Shown here: positions 42,097 to 50,672 of the stretch, in pieces | Layout of the letters: every line of letters begins with the position of its first letter | How positions within the stretch are numbered: the stretch's first letter is position 1 | DNA from: Phycocordibacter sp964398865 | GTDB taxonomy: Bacteria; Patescibacteriota; Minisyncoccia; Phycocordibacterales; Phycocordibacteraceae | NCBI GenBank assembly: GCA_964398865.1 | Contig: CAYNOO010000004.1 | Span: 1-62,469 of the forward strand | DNA length: 62,469 nt | Direction of reading: 5' to 3' | Translations under genes and position numbers: made by a program | Notes under the pieces: model-generated | Database searches by the model: none | What the model was told of the DNA's origin: nothing | The model's input: the letters and a program-made list of their open reading frames with translations, nothing else

Positions 42097-42863
42097 ATGA
42101 AATCGAATTCTTGAAATACCTGCTCGTACAATTTCATTACGCGAAAGGCTTCCTGCTGAGTAAGAATATAACTTGAAGAAGAAGCCGCGACGAAATTTCT
42201 GATGCGATGCGCTTCCCAAGCAAACGGTAGTGTCACGAATGCATTCTCAGGAACCAACCTGATTTGCTCTGAAGTTGTTTTCCCGGCATAGCCTAATTTC
42301 TCAAACATCTCTCCCAGCATCGTGTCAGCTTCAAGGATGCCCTGGCGCCAACGCTTCGGGTCATTGGATCTTGCGCCATCGAGCAAAAGCTGCCAGCGTT
42401 CTCGAAGTGGATGTACTACTGTCTCAGCAGGCGGCAAAGTTCCATACAAGGAGCCTTCACTAAAACGGAGTGAAAAAAGATACACAAGAAGCCCGACGAT
42501 AGCGACGAAAAGAAGCCCTGAAACCGTGTAGGCAATAAAACTATACAGAGACCAAATGAAAGAGATTACCGCTCCAATAAAATTTCCTACAAAAAAAATT
42601 GCGTCTGCAATAAAGCCAAATGGACCACTATGAACTATAGGTTGACCGAGGGATCCAGCTGATCCGTTTCCTCCGAAAAGCCAACTCCAAAAATCCACAT
42701 TGCCTGACGGACTTGCACCGCCTCCCGTAGACGCTCCGCTCGTTAGCGTTGCATTCACATCTCCCGTCACTAAATCAACTTCCGTACACTTTCCACCGAA
42801 AATGGAGTAGATAAGGCAATACCAATACTGGAGATTGACGTACTTAAGGTAGAGAGGTTCCAT
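42093..42863 (-). CDS. Membrane protein of unknown function
   Basis: About 256 aa. N-terminal hydrophobic region, then a Gly/Ser-rich stretch, strong helices near 80-125 and a cytosolic C-terminal domain (ERWQLLLDGARSNDPKRWRQGILEADTMLGEM). The last block resembles a conserved CPR membrane protein, but I do not recognise a named family. Its first codon touches the gatA stop, suggesting readthrough transcription from gatA. Confidence 0.6.
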   Translation of the reverse strand: MEPLYLKYVNLQYWYCLIYSIFGGKCTEVDLVTGDVNATLTSGASTGGGASPSGNVDFWSWLFGGNGSAGSLGQPIVHSGPFGFIADAIFFVGNFIGAVISFIWSLYSFIAYTVSGLLFVAIVGLLVYLFSLRFSEGSLYGTLPPAETVVHPLRERWQLLLDGARSNDPKRWRQGILEADTMLGEMFEKLGYAGKTTSEQIRLVPENAFVTLPFAWEAHRIRNFVAASSSSYILTQQEAFRVMKLYEQVFQEFDFI

Positions 42864-44278
42864 CATAGAGTCTCGCCCAGAAGGTCTCGAGCGATATCAA
42901 ACAGTGAGGCTTCGGTACGCTTTGGGCTCATAAACTGTATACCCACCGGCAACTCAACCCCATCCCGAGTCACTTTATTCATCGGTACTGAGATTGCCGG
43001 AATACCGGTCAAGTTTGCCGGAGCTGCAAATATGTCTTCAAGATACATAGAAACCGGGTCGCTCTTCTCCCCTATCTTGAAAGCAGGTCCCGGCGTCGTT
43101 GGAGTAGCGATGAACGCAACATCCGCAAACGCTTTTTTCAAATCATTCGCAAGAACGCTCCGAAGCGCAGTCGCTCGTTTGTAGTATGCGTCGTAATGAC
43201 CAGACGAAAGTACGTGCGCGCCCAAAATAACACGGCGTTTCGTTTCAGGACCAAAGCCCGCCGAGCGTGACTGCTCATATTCTTCAAGAAGATTTTTCCC
43301 TTCATGTGAAAGCCCGTAGCGCATGCCATCAAAGCGCGCCAGGTTAGTAGAAACTTCAGCGGGCATCACGATGTAATACGCAGCAAGCCCGTACGGAGCG
43401 GACGGAAATTCTATATCAACGATTTCATATCCCTTCCCGCGTAACGTGTCCAAAGTTTTTTCAAAATTCTCACGCACATCCGGCTGCGCATCTTTTACGA
43501 ACTCGCGCGGTATGCCGATGCGTTTATTTGAAACACGCGTCTCACCCTGGTTTGGCAATGTCGTGCCATCAAGCGGGTCAGCCCCTCGCATCACATCAAA
43601 CACGAGCTTCGCATCATGAACCGTGTGCGTAATAGGACCTATCTGATCCAGCGAAGAACCCATAGCGATGAGCCCTGAGCGCGATACCTCACCATACGTT
43701 GGCTTCAATCCCACAAGCCCACACAAACTCACTGGCTGGCGTATGGAGCCGCAGGTTTCCGATCCAAGCGCAATAGGTGCCAAGTGCGCGGCAACCGCTG
43801 CGGCAGAGCCGCCTGACGAGCCGCCAGGAACGCGCAGAGTGTCGTGGGGATTTCTTGTTGGACCATACGCGGAGTGTTCAGTAGAAGAACCCATGGCAAA
43901 CTCGTCCATGTTGGTGCGACCCAAAAAAATTGCTCCGGCATCCTTGAGGCGCGCTATCGCGGTCGCATCATAGGTTGCAACATGATTCTCAAGCATTTTG
44001 GATGCCGCGCTCGCACGCTTCCCTTTTATCAAGATATTGTCTTTGACTGCAATGGGAACACCGGTGAGAAGATGAGCAGCGTCTCCTTTCCGAGCGAGAA
44101 GCTTGTCGGCGTCCTCCGCTTTCGTCACGACGTCATCAAATACTTCAAGATACGCATTGAGCGCAGGGTTTTCTTTCTCAATACGCGCTACGTGCGCCTT
44201 CGCAACATCCACCGCAGAAAAAGTCCGCGCGCGGTAGCCTTTTGCCAATTCCTTTGCTGATAAGTCTGTGAGGTCCAT
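42863..44278 (-). CDS. gatA: Asp/Glu-tRNA amidotransferase subunit A
   Basis: 471 aa amidase-signature enzyme that releases ammonia from glutamine for Glu-tRNA-Gln and Asp-tRNA-Asn amidation. The Ser-cisSer-Lys triad is in VAVKDNI (Lys near 76), GSSGGSAAAV (Ser near 150) and GSETCGSIRQP (Ser near 174). gatC is 5 bp upstream; gatB is not in the window. Confidence 0.95.
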   Translation of the reverse strand: MDLTDLSAKELAKGYRARTFSAVDVAKAHVARIEKENPALNAYLEVFDDVVTKAEDADKLLARKGDAAHLLTGVPIAVKDNILIKGKRASAASKMLENHVATYDATAIARLKDAGAIFLGRTNMDEFAMGSSTEHSAYGPTRNPHDTLRVPGGSSGGSAAAVAAHLAPIALGSETCGSIRQPVSLCGLVGLKPTYGEVSRSGLIAMGSSLDQIGPITHTVHDAKLVFDVMRGADPLDGTTLPNQGETRVSNKRIGIPREFVKDAQPDVRENFEKTLDTLRGKGYEIVDIEFPSAPYGLAAYYIVMPAEVSTNLARFDGMRYGLSHEGKNLLEEYEQSRSAGFGPETKRRVILGAHVLSSGHYDAYYKRATALRSVLANDLKKAFADVAFIATPTTPGPAFKIGEKSDPVSMYLEDIFAAPANLTGIPAISVPMNKVTRDGVELPVGIQFMSPKRTEASLFDIARDLLGETL

Positions 44279-44283
44279 AAAAA

Positions 44284-44577
44284 TTAACCCAAAACTTTCT
44301 TCACCTTCACGTAATTTCCTTCCCGGCGAGGCACCTGTGCCAAAAGGTCTTCGGTATATTTTCCAGCCTCATGAGGGTTTACATCCTCCCGCATGACATT
44401 CTCTATATCCAAATGCGCAGACGAGCTATTGCTCTCTGGCAGAGGTACCTTCTGCACCACATCTATATATGAAACGATTGCATCGATTTCTCCTTGGAGC
44501 TTTGCGATTTCCTCATCCGTGAGGGAAAGACGACCCAAAACGGCGAGTTTTCGTACATCGTCAGCGCTGATTGCCAT
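44284..44577 (-). CDS. gatC: Asp/Glu-tRNA amidotransferase subunit C
   Basis: 97 aa from MAISADDVRKLA, the family N-terminus (an ORF start at 44619 lies further upstream). LAVLGRLSLTDEEI and the C-terminal REDVNPHE pattern fit GatC, which stabilises GatA. In line with gatA. Confidence 0.92.
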   Translation of the reverse strand: MAISADDVRKLAVLGRLSLTDEEIAKLQGEIDAIVSYIDVVQKVPLPESNSSSAHLDIENVMREDVNPHEAGKYTEDLLAQVPRREGNYVKVKKVLG

Positions 44578-44621
44578 TCCCGGCATTTTATCACGGAGCG
44601 CGCGTAGGCGCATGAACACTG

Positions 44622-46634
44622 TTATCCGATGAGTTTCAGGAAATCTTTCTCGGAGAGAATCTGTACGTCCAATTTTTGCGCGGTGTCGTATTTTGAACCA
44701 GGGTCACTCCCTGCAACCACATAGCTCGTTTTCTTTGAGACAGATCCCAACACACTTCCTCCGCGCTCACGAATCTTGGATGCCGCGTCCTCGCGTGAAA
44801 GTGATTCTAAGGTGCCCGTAAGTACAAACGTGCGTCCGCTTAAAGCACCTGCCTGACGCGCTTCGCCTTTCTCCACCGTCACTTCTTCAAGTAGTTGTTC
44901 AAGCCCTACGATATGCTCTTTATTACGGAACCACTCATACACTGATCGAGCAACAATATCGCCCACTCCCTCAATTCCTTGCAGTTCCTCAATTTCCGCA
45001 TCACGTACTTTTTGTAGCGTCCTGAAATGCGCGGCAATGTCCCGTGCAGTCTCCTCCCCTACCTGCGAAATAGAAAGTGCGATAAGAAATCTATCGAGCG
45101 GTATGCGCTTCCGTGCAACAATGCCCTCAATCAGATTCTTTGCCGCAAGCTCTGCAAACCCTTCAAGATCAATAACATCTCCTTCAGTTAGAGTGAAAAT
45201 ATCCGCATACGTGGTGAGCAACCCTTCATCCATCAATATATCCACCGTGCGCGGACCCATGCCTTCAATATCAAACGCGTGTTTCCCAACGAAGTGATAA
45301 AAACGCCGACGCTGCTCTGCTGCGCCATTTCTATTCACGCATCGCCACGCACTCATCCCTGGCACTCGCTCAATAGCACCGTCTCCTCCGCACTCGGCAA
45401 CTTTCTTCGGAAAACGATATGGCTTCGCACTTGTTGGTCGCAACTTCAAAACAACTTGCACCACTTCGGGAATTACATCTCCTGCTCGCTGTATCACTAC
45501 CGTGTCGCCAACACGTACATCGAGGCGCTGTATCTGGTCTTCATTATGCAAAGTCGCACGCGAAACCATCACGCCTGCAACTGAAACGGGCTTCAGATGA
45601 GCGACAGGAGTAAGTATTCCTGTGCGACCTATCTGAAGCGCAATGTCTTCAATTACTGTCGTCACTTGCTCGGCTGGAAACTTAAATGCAATAGCAAAAC
45701 GTGGCGCTTTGCCCGTGTAGCCAAGAAGCTCTTGGTATTTACGTTCATTCACTTTCGCAACGATGCCATCAATCAGATAATCCTGTTTGTCTTTTTTGGT
45801 GTGCCAACTCTTCCAGAATGCAATCACTCCATCCGCACCCATCACGTGCACCGCATCCCTATTCACCTTGAAACCAAGCTTCTTCAGGTAATTAAGTTCT
45901 TCAATCTGCGTGTCAGGAATCTTCCCTCCAAACTGGGCGATGTCATAAATAAACGTATCCATCTTGCGCGAAGCCACTATTTTGGAATCTAGCTGGCGGA
46001 TAGTGCCGGCAGCAGCATTGCGCGGATTCATGAAAACTGGCTCCCCTTCCTTTTCTCTTCGCTTATTCAATTCAATAAGTCCTTTCTTTCCCAGCCACAC
46101 TTCCCCCTCAACAACGATGTCTACCGACTCACTCAAAACAAGCGGCACTGATTGGATGGTGCGGATATTCTGCGTAACATCCTCCCCTACTTTCCCATCG
46201 CCCCTTGTTGCAGCCGTTTCCAATATTCCTTTTTTGTATGTAAAAACTACTTTCAGTCCATCAATCTTCAACTCAACCGCGTACGTTGCGCGAGCACTGT
46301 CTCCATACTGACCTTTCACTGCCTTTTGAACTCGTGCATCAAAAGCGCGAAATTCCTCTTCTGAAAAAACATCATTAAACGACCACTGCGAAATCGCGTG
46401 TTTTATTTTCTTAAACTCAGGCAATGGTGCTCCCGCAACACGCTGCGTTGGGGAGTCTTTGGTCACTAACTCCGGATACTCCTCTTCCAGGGTGACAAGT
46501 TCATGCATCAGAGCGTCCCTCGCGCTTTCAGGAATCTCTTCCGTATCTTCCACATGATAGAGATAGCGATAGTGGTTAATCGCCTCGCGGAGCTTCTTTA
46601 CCCGCTCTAAAACCTCCTTAGGAGCCTTCGCCAT
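44622..46634 (-). CDS. ligA: NAD-dependent DNA ligase with degenerate zinc finger
   Basis: About 670 aa from MAKAPKE (46643 possible). Joins nicks during replication and repair. Adenylation Lys in ELKIDG near 123; then OB fold, zinc finger, helix-hairpin-helix repeats and a C-terminal BRCT domain (near 595-670, GRTFVLTGTLESLSR). The finger, usually CPxCG...CxNxxCPAQ, reads AECGG and RCVNRNGAAEQ, so only two of the four zinc Cys remain. The rest is normal, so the enzyme is probably active without that zinc. Confidence 0.95.
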   Translation of the reverse strand: MAKAPKEVLERVKKLREAINHYRYLYHVEDTEEIPESARDALMHELVTLEEEYPELVTKDSPTQRVAGAPLPEFKKIKHAISQWSFNDVFSEEEFRAFDARVQKAVKGQYGDSARATYAVELKIDGLKVVFTYKKGILETAATRGDGKVGEDVTQNIRTIQSVPLVLSESVDIVVEGEVWLGKKGLIELNKRREKEGEPVFMNPRNAAAGTIRQLDSKIVASRKMDTFIYDIAQFGGKIPDTQIEELNYLKKLGFKVNRDAVHVMGADGVIAFWKSWHTKKDKQDYLIDGIVAKVNERKYQELLGYTGKAPRFAIAFKFPAEQVTTVIEDIALQIGRTGILTPVAHLKPVSVAGVMVSRATLHNEDQIQRLDVRVGDTVVIQRAGDVIPEVVQVVLKLRPTSAKPYRFPKKVAECGGDGAIERVPGMSAWRCVNRNGAAEQRRRFYHFVGKHAFDIEGMGPRTVDILMDEGLLTTYADIFTLTEGDVIDLEGFAELAAKNLIEGIVARKRIPLDRFLIALSISQVGEETARDIAAHFRTLQKVRDAEIEELQGIEGVGDIVARSVYEWFRNKEHIVGLEQLLEEVTVEKGEARQAGALSGRTFVLTGTLESLSREDAASKIRERGGSVLGSVSKKTSYVVAGSDPGSKYDTAQKLDVQILSEKDFLKLIG

Positions 46635-46689
46635 AGGGGTCATTGTATCGAAGCGGCGAGCCGTAAGCTAGAAACGTATTTCTTCAAAA

Positions 46690-46806
46690 TCAGCAATTGA
46701 AGAATAGCGAGCATACGATGCAGCATCTATTTGGCGTACTGAGCACGGCGCCACATCCTCCTTTACATGAATACTCACCCCCTGATTCAAAATTTTCAGC
46801 GTTCAT
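46690..46806 (-). CDS. Cys-rich micropeptide, copy 2
   Basis: 38 codons (ATG at 46804-46806, TGA stop). Sequence pattern GGEYxCKGGCG, LSTP, RCCIVCS and a terminal NC, with six Cys. It aligns with the neighbouring copy at every Cys, at GGE, CKGGCG and LSxP; several Cys and Gly codons differ synonymously, showing selection on protein. TAAGG precedes the ATG by 5 nt, probably by chance. Seven bases from the copy-1 stop. Too short for a standard gene caller; no recognised family. Confidence 0.7.
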   Translation of the reverse strand: MNAENFESGGEYSCKGGCGAVLSTPNRCCIVCSLFFNC

Positions 46807-46813
46807 GTATACC

Positions 46814-46924
46814 TTAGCACTTTCTTGCTATTGAACAGATGACGCAACATTTCCCTGGCGCACTGAGCATCCCACCGCATCCTCCTTTGCAGGGGAATTC
46901 ACCACCCGGACCCGTCCTATCCAT
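46814..46924 (-). CDS. Cys-rich micropeptide, copy 1
   Basis: 36 codons (ATG at 46922-46924, TAA stop); a 46-codon version starting at 46954 is possible. GGEFPCKGGCGG, LSAP, KCCVICS and a terminal KC, with six Cys spaced as in copy 2 (C-x3-C ... CC-x2-C ... C). A Gly-Gly pair precedes the Cys region, similar to processing sites of exported small peptides. Neighbours are two zinc-ribbon membrane-protein genes upstream and ligA downstream, all on the minus strand. Confidence 0.72.
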   Translation of the reverse strand: MDRTGPGGEFPCKGGCGGMLSAPGKCCVICSIARKC

Positions 46925-47038
46925 GTTCCCTTCTGCTCTCATATCAAGATGCATTGTGAAGAAAGAAATCTACTCTGGCAATTCCTCACTGAATCGATAA
47001 GGCTTGAACCCATCTAATTTAATAAAAACGCCACGATA

Positions 47039-47611
47039 TCAACTAACCGCATTTAACATTTTATTCTTCCTATACTCCCGTTCAACGCGGAAAGCAACCC
47101 AAATAGGTCCTATGCCGATTATCCAGAAAAAAATCGCACCGACATTGAAGTGCGAAGAAGAAAGGAAAAAAGTACTAGCAAACTTGTCTAGCGTGTAATA
47201 GAGACCGAGACCTGCAATCGCCCACAAATGACCTTTATAAGTAAAGTAAAGAAGCGGAATATAGATAATCAAACTCCAAAAAACATCCCAAAATGATATT
47301 TGTATATCGCTACCGACCAAGTTTATCAAAATTACGAATGTTAGACCAATTGCAAGTAGCGCAAGAATCGTGAGTACCGCGATACCTCTTGAAGACTTAG
47401 AGAACGGCAGTACATCATGTTTCTCAATCTGCAACTTTAATTCTTCGTCAGAAATATTAAACGTATTAAGAAAGCCGTTCTTTTTCTTTGATGCTTTTGT
47501 GTCTTTGGTTTCTTCAGAAGGTATCCCTGCAATTAATGCCTGACCACATTTTGCACAAAACTTCTCATGTCCTTTTTGTGCACCACCACAGTTTGAACAA
47601 TAGATATTCAT
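47039..47611 (-). CDS. Zinc-ribbon membrane protein
   Basis: 190 aa from MNIYCSNCGGAQKG. N-terminal double-CxxC zinc ribbon (YCSNCG and FCAKCG), a linker, then three to four transmembrane helices. Follows a similar gene by 10 bp, probably one transcript. Function unknown. Confidence 0.72.
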   Translation of the reverse strand: MNIYCSNCGGAQKGHEKFCAKCGQALIAGIPSEETKDTKASKKKNGFLNTFNISDEELKLQIEKHDVLPFSKSSRGIAVLTILALLAIGLTFVILINLVGSDIQISFWDVFWSLIIYIPLLYFTYKGHLWAIAGLGLYYTLDKFASTFFLSSSHFNVGAIFFWIIGIGPIWVAFRVEREYRKNKMLNAVS

Positions 47612-47621
47612 AAAAAAATAA

Positions 47622-48191
47622 TTAATATAGTTTTTTAAACTCCTTTTTCCATATCGGCTTAGTAGCAAAAACCACGTACTGTACTCCTAAACGTATAAGC
47701 TTAAGAATCGTCCAAGTCATTAACAACGCCAAAAGGCTATAGAAGAACCAAGGTCCATAATCTGCTTCATTATACGAGGGAACAAAAGTGTAGTTCTTAT
47801 AAGCAGGGGCGCTGTAGGAATAATAATTAGTCCTGTCATAAGCACAAAGTATTCTCGCCTTTTCGTCATCGTAAGAACTCAAACTATCACCGTAAAGGTA
47901 AATGCTATTGTTTCCTGGAGCATAGCTTTTGCCGTTATTACATTGGATTGTGGAGAGATTCTCATCCAAGGTACGATGTGGTATAGAAGAAAATGCAGCG
48001 ACACAAACAACTCCTATACTCCCCACATACAAAAGAATGTACGCGACCTTTAAAAGCCTATACCACCATTTTTCTCCTGATGCGGGAGTGATAAAAATAC
48101 GCTTGTTACTTTCGGAATGAACAGGTGCGCCACATTTCGTACAAAACTTATCGGAGCTATCTAATTTGTTGCCGCATTTTTCGCAAAACAT
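47622..48191 (-). CDS. Zinc-ribbon membrane protein
   Basis: 189 aa. MFCEKCGNKLDSSDKFCTKCGA is an N-terminal zinc ribbon in the split form CxxC-x12-CxxC, followed by a transmembrane helix near 50, a Tyr-rich outside loop (YNYYSYSAPAYKNY-like) and a second helix near 155-175. Partner of the next gene; function unknown. Confidence 0.72.
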   Translation of the reverse strand: MFCEKCGNKLDSSDKFCTKCGAPVHSESNKRIFITPASGEKWWYRLLKVAYILLYVGSIGVVCVAAFSSIPHRTLDENLSTIQCNNGKSYAPGNNSIYLYGDSLSSYDDEKARILCAYDRTNYYSYSAPAYKNYTFVPSYNEADYGPWFFYSLLALLMTWTILKLIRLGVQYVVFATKPIWKKEFKKLY

Positions 48192-48262
48192 ATACTTAAT
48201 TTATCTACCGCCTTGCAATTGTCGGGCGAAATTGGCTTGTGTGCATTTTTGCGATTTAAATT

Positions 48263-48508
48263 TTATATCTCCGAAGACGGAGTAGGGTTTGCGAAGGAGG
48301 GACCGTTCTCGGTATAGGCGTCAGTCTTGTGTTCACCTGAGATAGCGCGCATAAGCCAGAGACGTTCTTGGCGAACGAGAAATCCTAAACCCATAACGAT
48401 AACTCCAAACAAAACTGCGAACGTCATTTTAATAACGTTAGGAAAACCAGTGAACGGCAAGAATGCGAGTAGGAGACCGAGCACTAATATGGTGGAGCCT
48501 TTTGACAT
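48263..48508 (-). CDS. Small two-helix membrane protein
   Basis: 81 aa. Helices near 5-22 and 28-45, then a polar C-terminus. Twelve bases before rsmI on the downstream side. No family recognised. Confidence 0.6.
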   Translation of the reverse strand: MSKGSTILVLGLLLAFLPFTGFPNVIKMTFAVLFGVIVMGLGFLVRQERLWLMRAISGEHKTDAYTENGPSFANPTPSSEI

Positions 48509-48520
48509 ACGGCAAGTGTA

Positions 48521-49198
48521 TCAAGGAGCAAGAATGACGACAAACTCCCCCTTGCCTGAGATATCCCCTGTTTTCAAACGTCCCTGAACTTCTAGCACCG
48601 TCCCGTCGGCTATGTGCTCAAACATCTTGGTAAGTTCTTTAGCAATGACTAGATGCCTTTCTGGAACGCGAAGCGCAAGCTCTTCCATTAATTTCTCCAT
48701 ACGGTGCGGAGATTCATACATAACGACAGTGCGCTTCATTGAAACGACTTCGTCCAAGAGTTTCTGCCTTCCTTTTTTGTGAGGAAGAAAACCAAGAAAA
48801 ACGAATTCATCAGCCGGCACTCCAGCACCTGAAAGGGCTGTAACGACAGCAGAAGGTCCTGGGATGGGGACGACGGACTTCTCACCACACCTCTCCCGAA
48901 CTAGCATCACGATGACGGAGCCGGGGTCTGAAATGCCGGGAGTGCCTGCGTCTGTTACGAGAGCGAGGTTCTCCCCTGCTTCCACCATATCTGCGACCTT
49001 ATCAAACTGAGCGCGTGATGAGCGGGCGTGGAGAGAAAAAAGCGGTACGTGGATATCGTGCCTATCAAGAAGCTTCTTGGTAACACGTGTGTCTTCCGCA
49101 ACAATTCTGTTCACGCCCTTCAGTGTGGAAAGCGCGCGAAGCGTAATGTCCTGCAAATTCCCTATCGGGGTGGCTACTACATACAGTATTCCAGCCAT
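48521..49198 (-). CDS. rsmI: 16S rRNA (cytidine-1402-2'-O)-methyltransferase
   Basis: 225 aa from MAGILYVVATPIGNLQD; an ORF start at 49255 is in the preceding micro-ORF. TPRM methylase motifs: VATPIGNLQDIT, ALVTDAGTPGISDPG near 73 and GFLPHKKGRQ near 130. It methylates C1402 in the decoding centre, near the A1405/U1496 change seen in this window's 16S. Confidence 0.95.
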   Translation of the reverse strand: MAGILYVVATPIGNLQDITLRALSTLKGVNRIVAEDTRVTKKLLDRHDIHVPLFSLHARSSRAQFDKVADMVEAGENLALVTDAGTPGISDPGSVIVMLVRERCGEKSVVPIPGPSAVVTALSGAGVPADEFVFLGFLPHKKGRQKLLDEVVSMKRTVVMYESPHRMEKLMEELALRVPERHLVIAKELTKMFEHIADGTVLEVQGRLKTGDISGKGEFVVILAP

Positions 49199-49214
49199 AG
49201 CGATGCGTACGAAA

Positions 49215-49346
49215 TTACCAATCTGTTTTACCAGCTTTAATTTCTCTCCGAACAATTCCAGCTGTCAAAATACCTATCGCTCTACGGAGAGGTCCTTGGT
49301 GCATAAATGACTTTCTTTTGAGATTATTTTCTCTTGTTTCTGACAT
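49215..49346 (-). CDS. 43-residue basic micro-ORF upstream of rsmI
   Basis: ATG at 49344-49346, TAA at 49215-49217. Basic and helical (RAIGILTAGIVRREIK). It fills most of the murC-rsmI gap and ends 16 bp before the rsmI ATG. No homology known, and the coding case rests on position and composition only. Confidence 0.4.
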   Translation of the reverse strand: MSETRENNLKRKSFMHQGPLRRAIGILTAGIVRREIKAGKTDW

Positions 49347-49376
49347 AAATGAAATTTACTCTCTAGGCGCTCGTTG

Positions 49377-50669
49377 TCAACTCAAGACGAGCGCGTCAGC
49401 AACCCTATAGATGTCACCCGCCCCCATCGTCATGAGAATGGTTTCGGGAGCAGAGACGGAACGGAGATACGCCTCTACCTCTTCTAGGGTTGCAAATGCG
49501 CGCGCCGGTTTCCCTTGTGCCGAAAGTTTTTCTGCAAGGGCGTAGCTCGTGACCCCCGGGACCGGATCTTCGCGAGCCGGATAGATAGGAGCAAAGACCA
49601 CTTCGTCAGCATCGGCAAATGACCTAGCAAATTCTTCCATTAAGTCACGAGTGCGCGAATAGAGATGAGGATGAAACGCGACAATTATTTTCATACCCGG
49701 AAACTCGGTACGTGCGGCTTTAAGGGTTGCGATGATTGCTGTCGGGTGATGCGCGTAGTCGTCATAGACGAGCGCGCCTTCCTTGGTCTCCCCTTTCTTT
49801 TCAAATCTTCTCCACGTTCCTTTGAATGAGGCTAGCGAGCGGTCAATAATCACCTCAGAAATTTCACCTATATATGGGTGAAATGATTTGACGGCTGATT
49901 TTGCGGCACGTGCATTGGCACGATTGAACTCACCAATAAGTTGTAGCTCGGGTACTTCTTCTTTTGTGTAATCAATAACACGGCATTTTGCATGTGCCAC
50001 AATCGGCACTATATTCGGGTCGTTCGGATTTGTGATGAGGGCACCATGCGGGGGCAACGCCGCAACGGCTTTGCCGAACATCTCTTGAAGTGCCGCGAGC
50101 GATGGAAACCAGTCCGTGTGATCCCACTCCACGTTAGTCAGAACAAGAATGGTGGGAGTGAGCTTCAGTACGTGATCGCGATACTCGCATCCTTCAACCA
50201 CAAACACATCACTCTTCCCTGCCAAAAAATTTGAACCGAACTCAGAAACTAAACTTCCGATAACCGCTGTTGGCTCTTTGCCTGTATCTTTCAAGATTTT
50301 TGCAAGCAGTGCCGTGGTGGTTGTTTTTCCGTGCGTGCCCGTCACTGCAATCGTGTACTTACCTTTTGAAACTTCTCCGAGTGCCTCAAAATATGAAATC
50401 TGCCTAAGATTCAATTCTTTCGAACGAATGCGCTCCGGATTGTCATCCCACACGGCATCTGAATACACAACCGTATCTATGTCAGCAGGAACATTCTCAG
50501 CTTTTTGTTCCAGATACACATGGATGCCTTTGCTTTCTAGAAGTTGGGTCGTGGGCGATACTTCGCGGTCAGAGCCGGTAACCGTTACGCCCTCATGCTG
50601 ATAGAGCTGCGCGAGTGCACTCATGCCAATGCCCCCAATACCTACCATGTAAATTTTCTTGGCATCCAT
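49377..50669 (-). CDS. murC: UDP-N-acetylmuramate-L-alanine ligase
   Basis: 430 aa. Adds the first peptide residue to UDP-MurNAc. N-terminal GIGGIGMSALAQL, ATP-binding VTGTHGKTTTTALL near 108, and DYAHHPTAI near 290. 3 bp from the glutamine-amidotransferase gene upstream, in one run with murD. Confidence 0.93.
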   Translation of the reverse strand: MDAKKIYMVGIGGIGMSALAQLYQHEGVTVTGSDREVSPTTQLLESKGIHVYLEQKAENVPADIDTVVYSDAVWDDNPERIRSKELNLRQISYFEALGEVSKGKYTIAVTGTHGKTTTTALLAKILKDTGKEPTAVIGSLVSEFGSNFLAGKSDVFVVEGCEYRDHVLKLTPTILVLTNVEWDHTDWFPSLAALQEMFGKAVAALPPHGALITNPNDPNIVPIVAHAKCRVIDYTKEEVPELQLIGEFNRANARAAKSAVKSFHPYIGEISEVIIDRSLASFKGTWRRFEKKGETKEGALVYDDYAHHPTAIIATLKAARTEFPGMKIIVAFHPHLYSRTRDLMEEFARSFADADEVVFAPIYPAREDPVPGVTSYALAEKLSAQGKPARAFATLEEVEAYLRSVSAPETILMTMGAGDIYRVADALVLS

Positions 50670-50672
50670 ATG

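Noticed and set aside
46801..46830. The AAGG motifs before the micropeptide starts as true Shine-Dalgarno sites
   Set aside because: The 16S in this window has no matching anti-SD, so the resemblance is probably chance.
46922..47006. A further small ORF (24 codons) upstream of the Cys-rich peptides
   Set aside because: No similarity to the two peptides and no coding signal; ends at a TGA inside the next leader.
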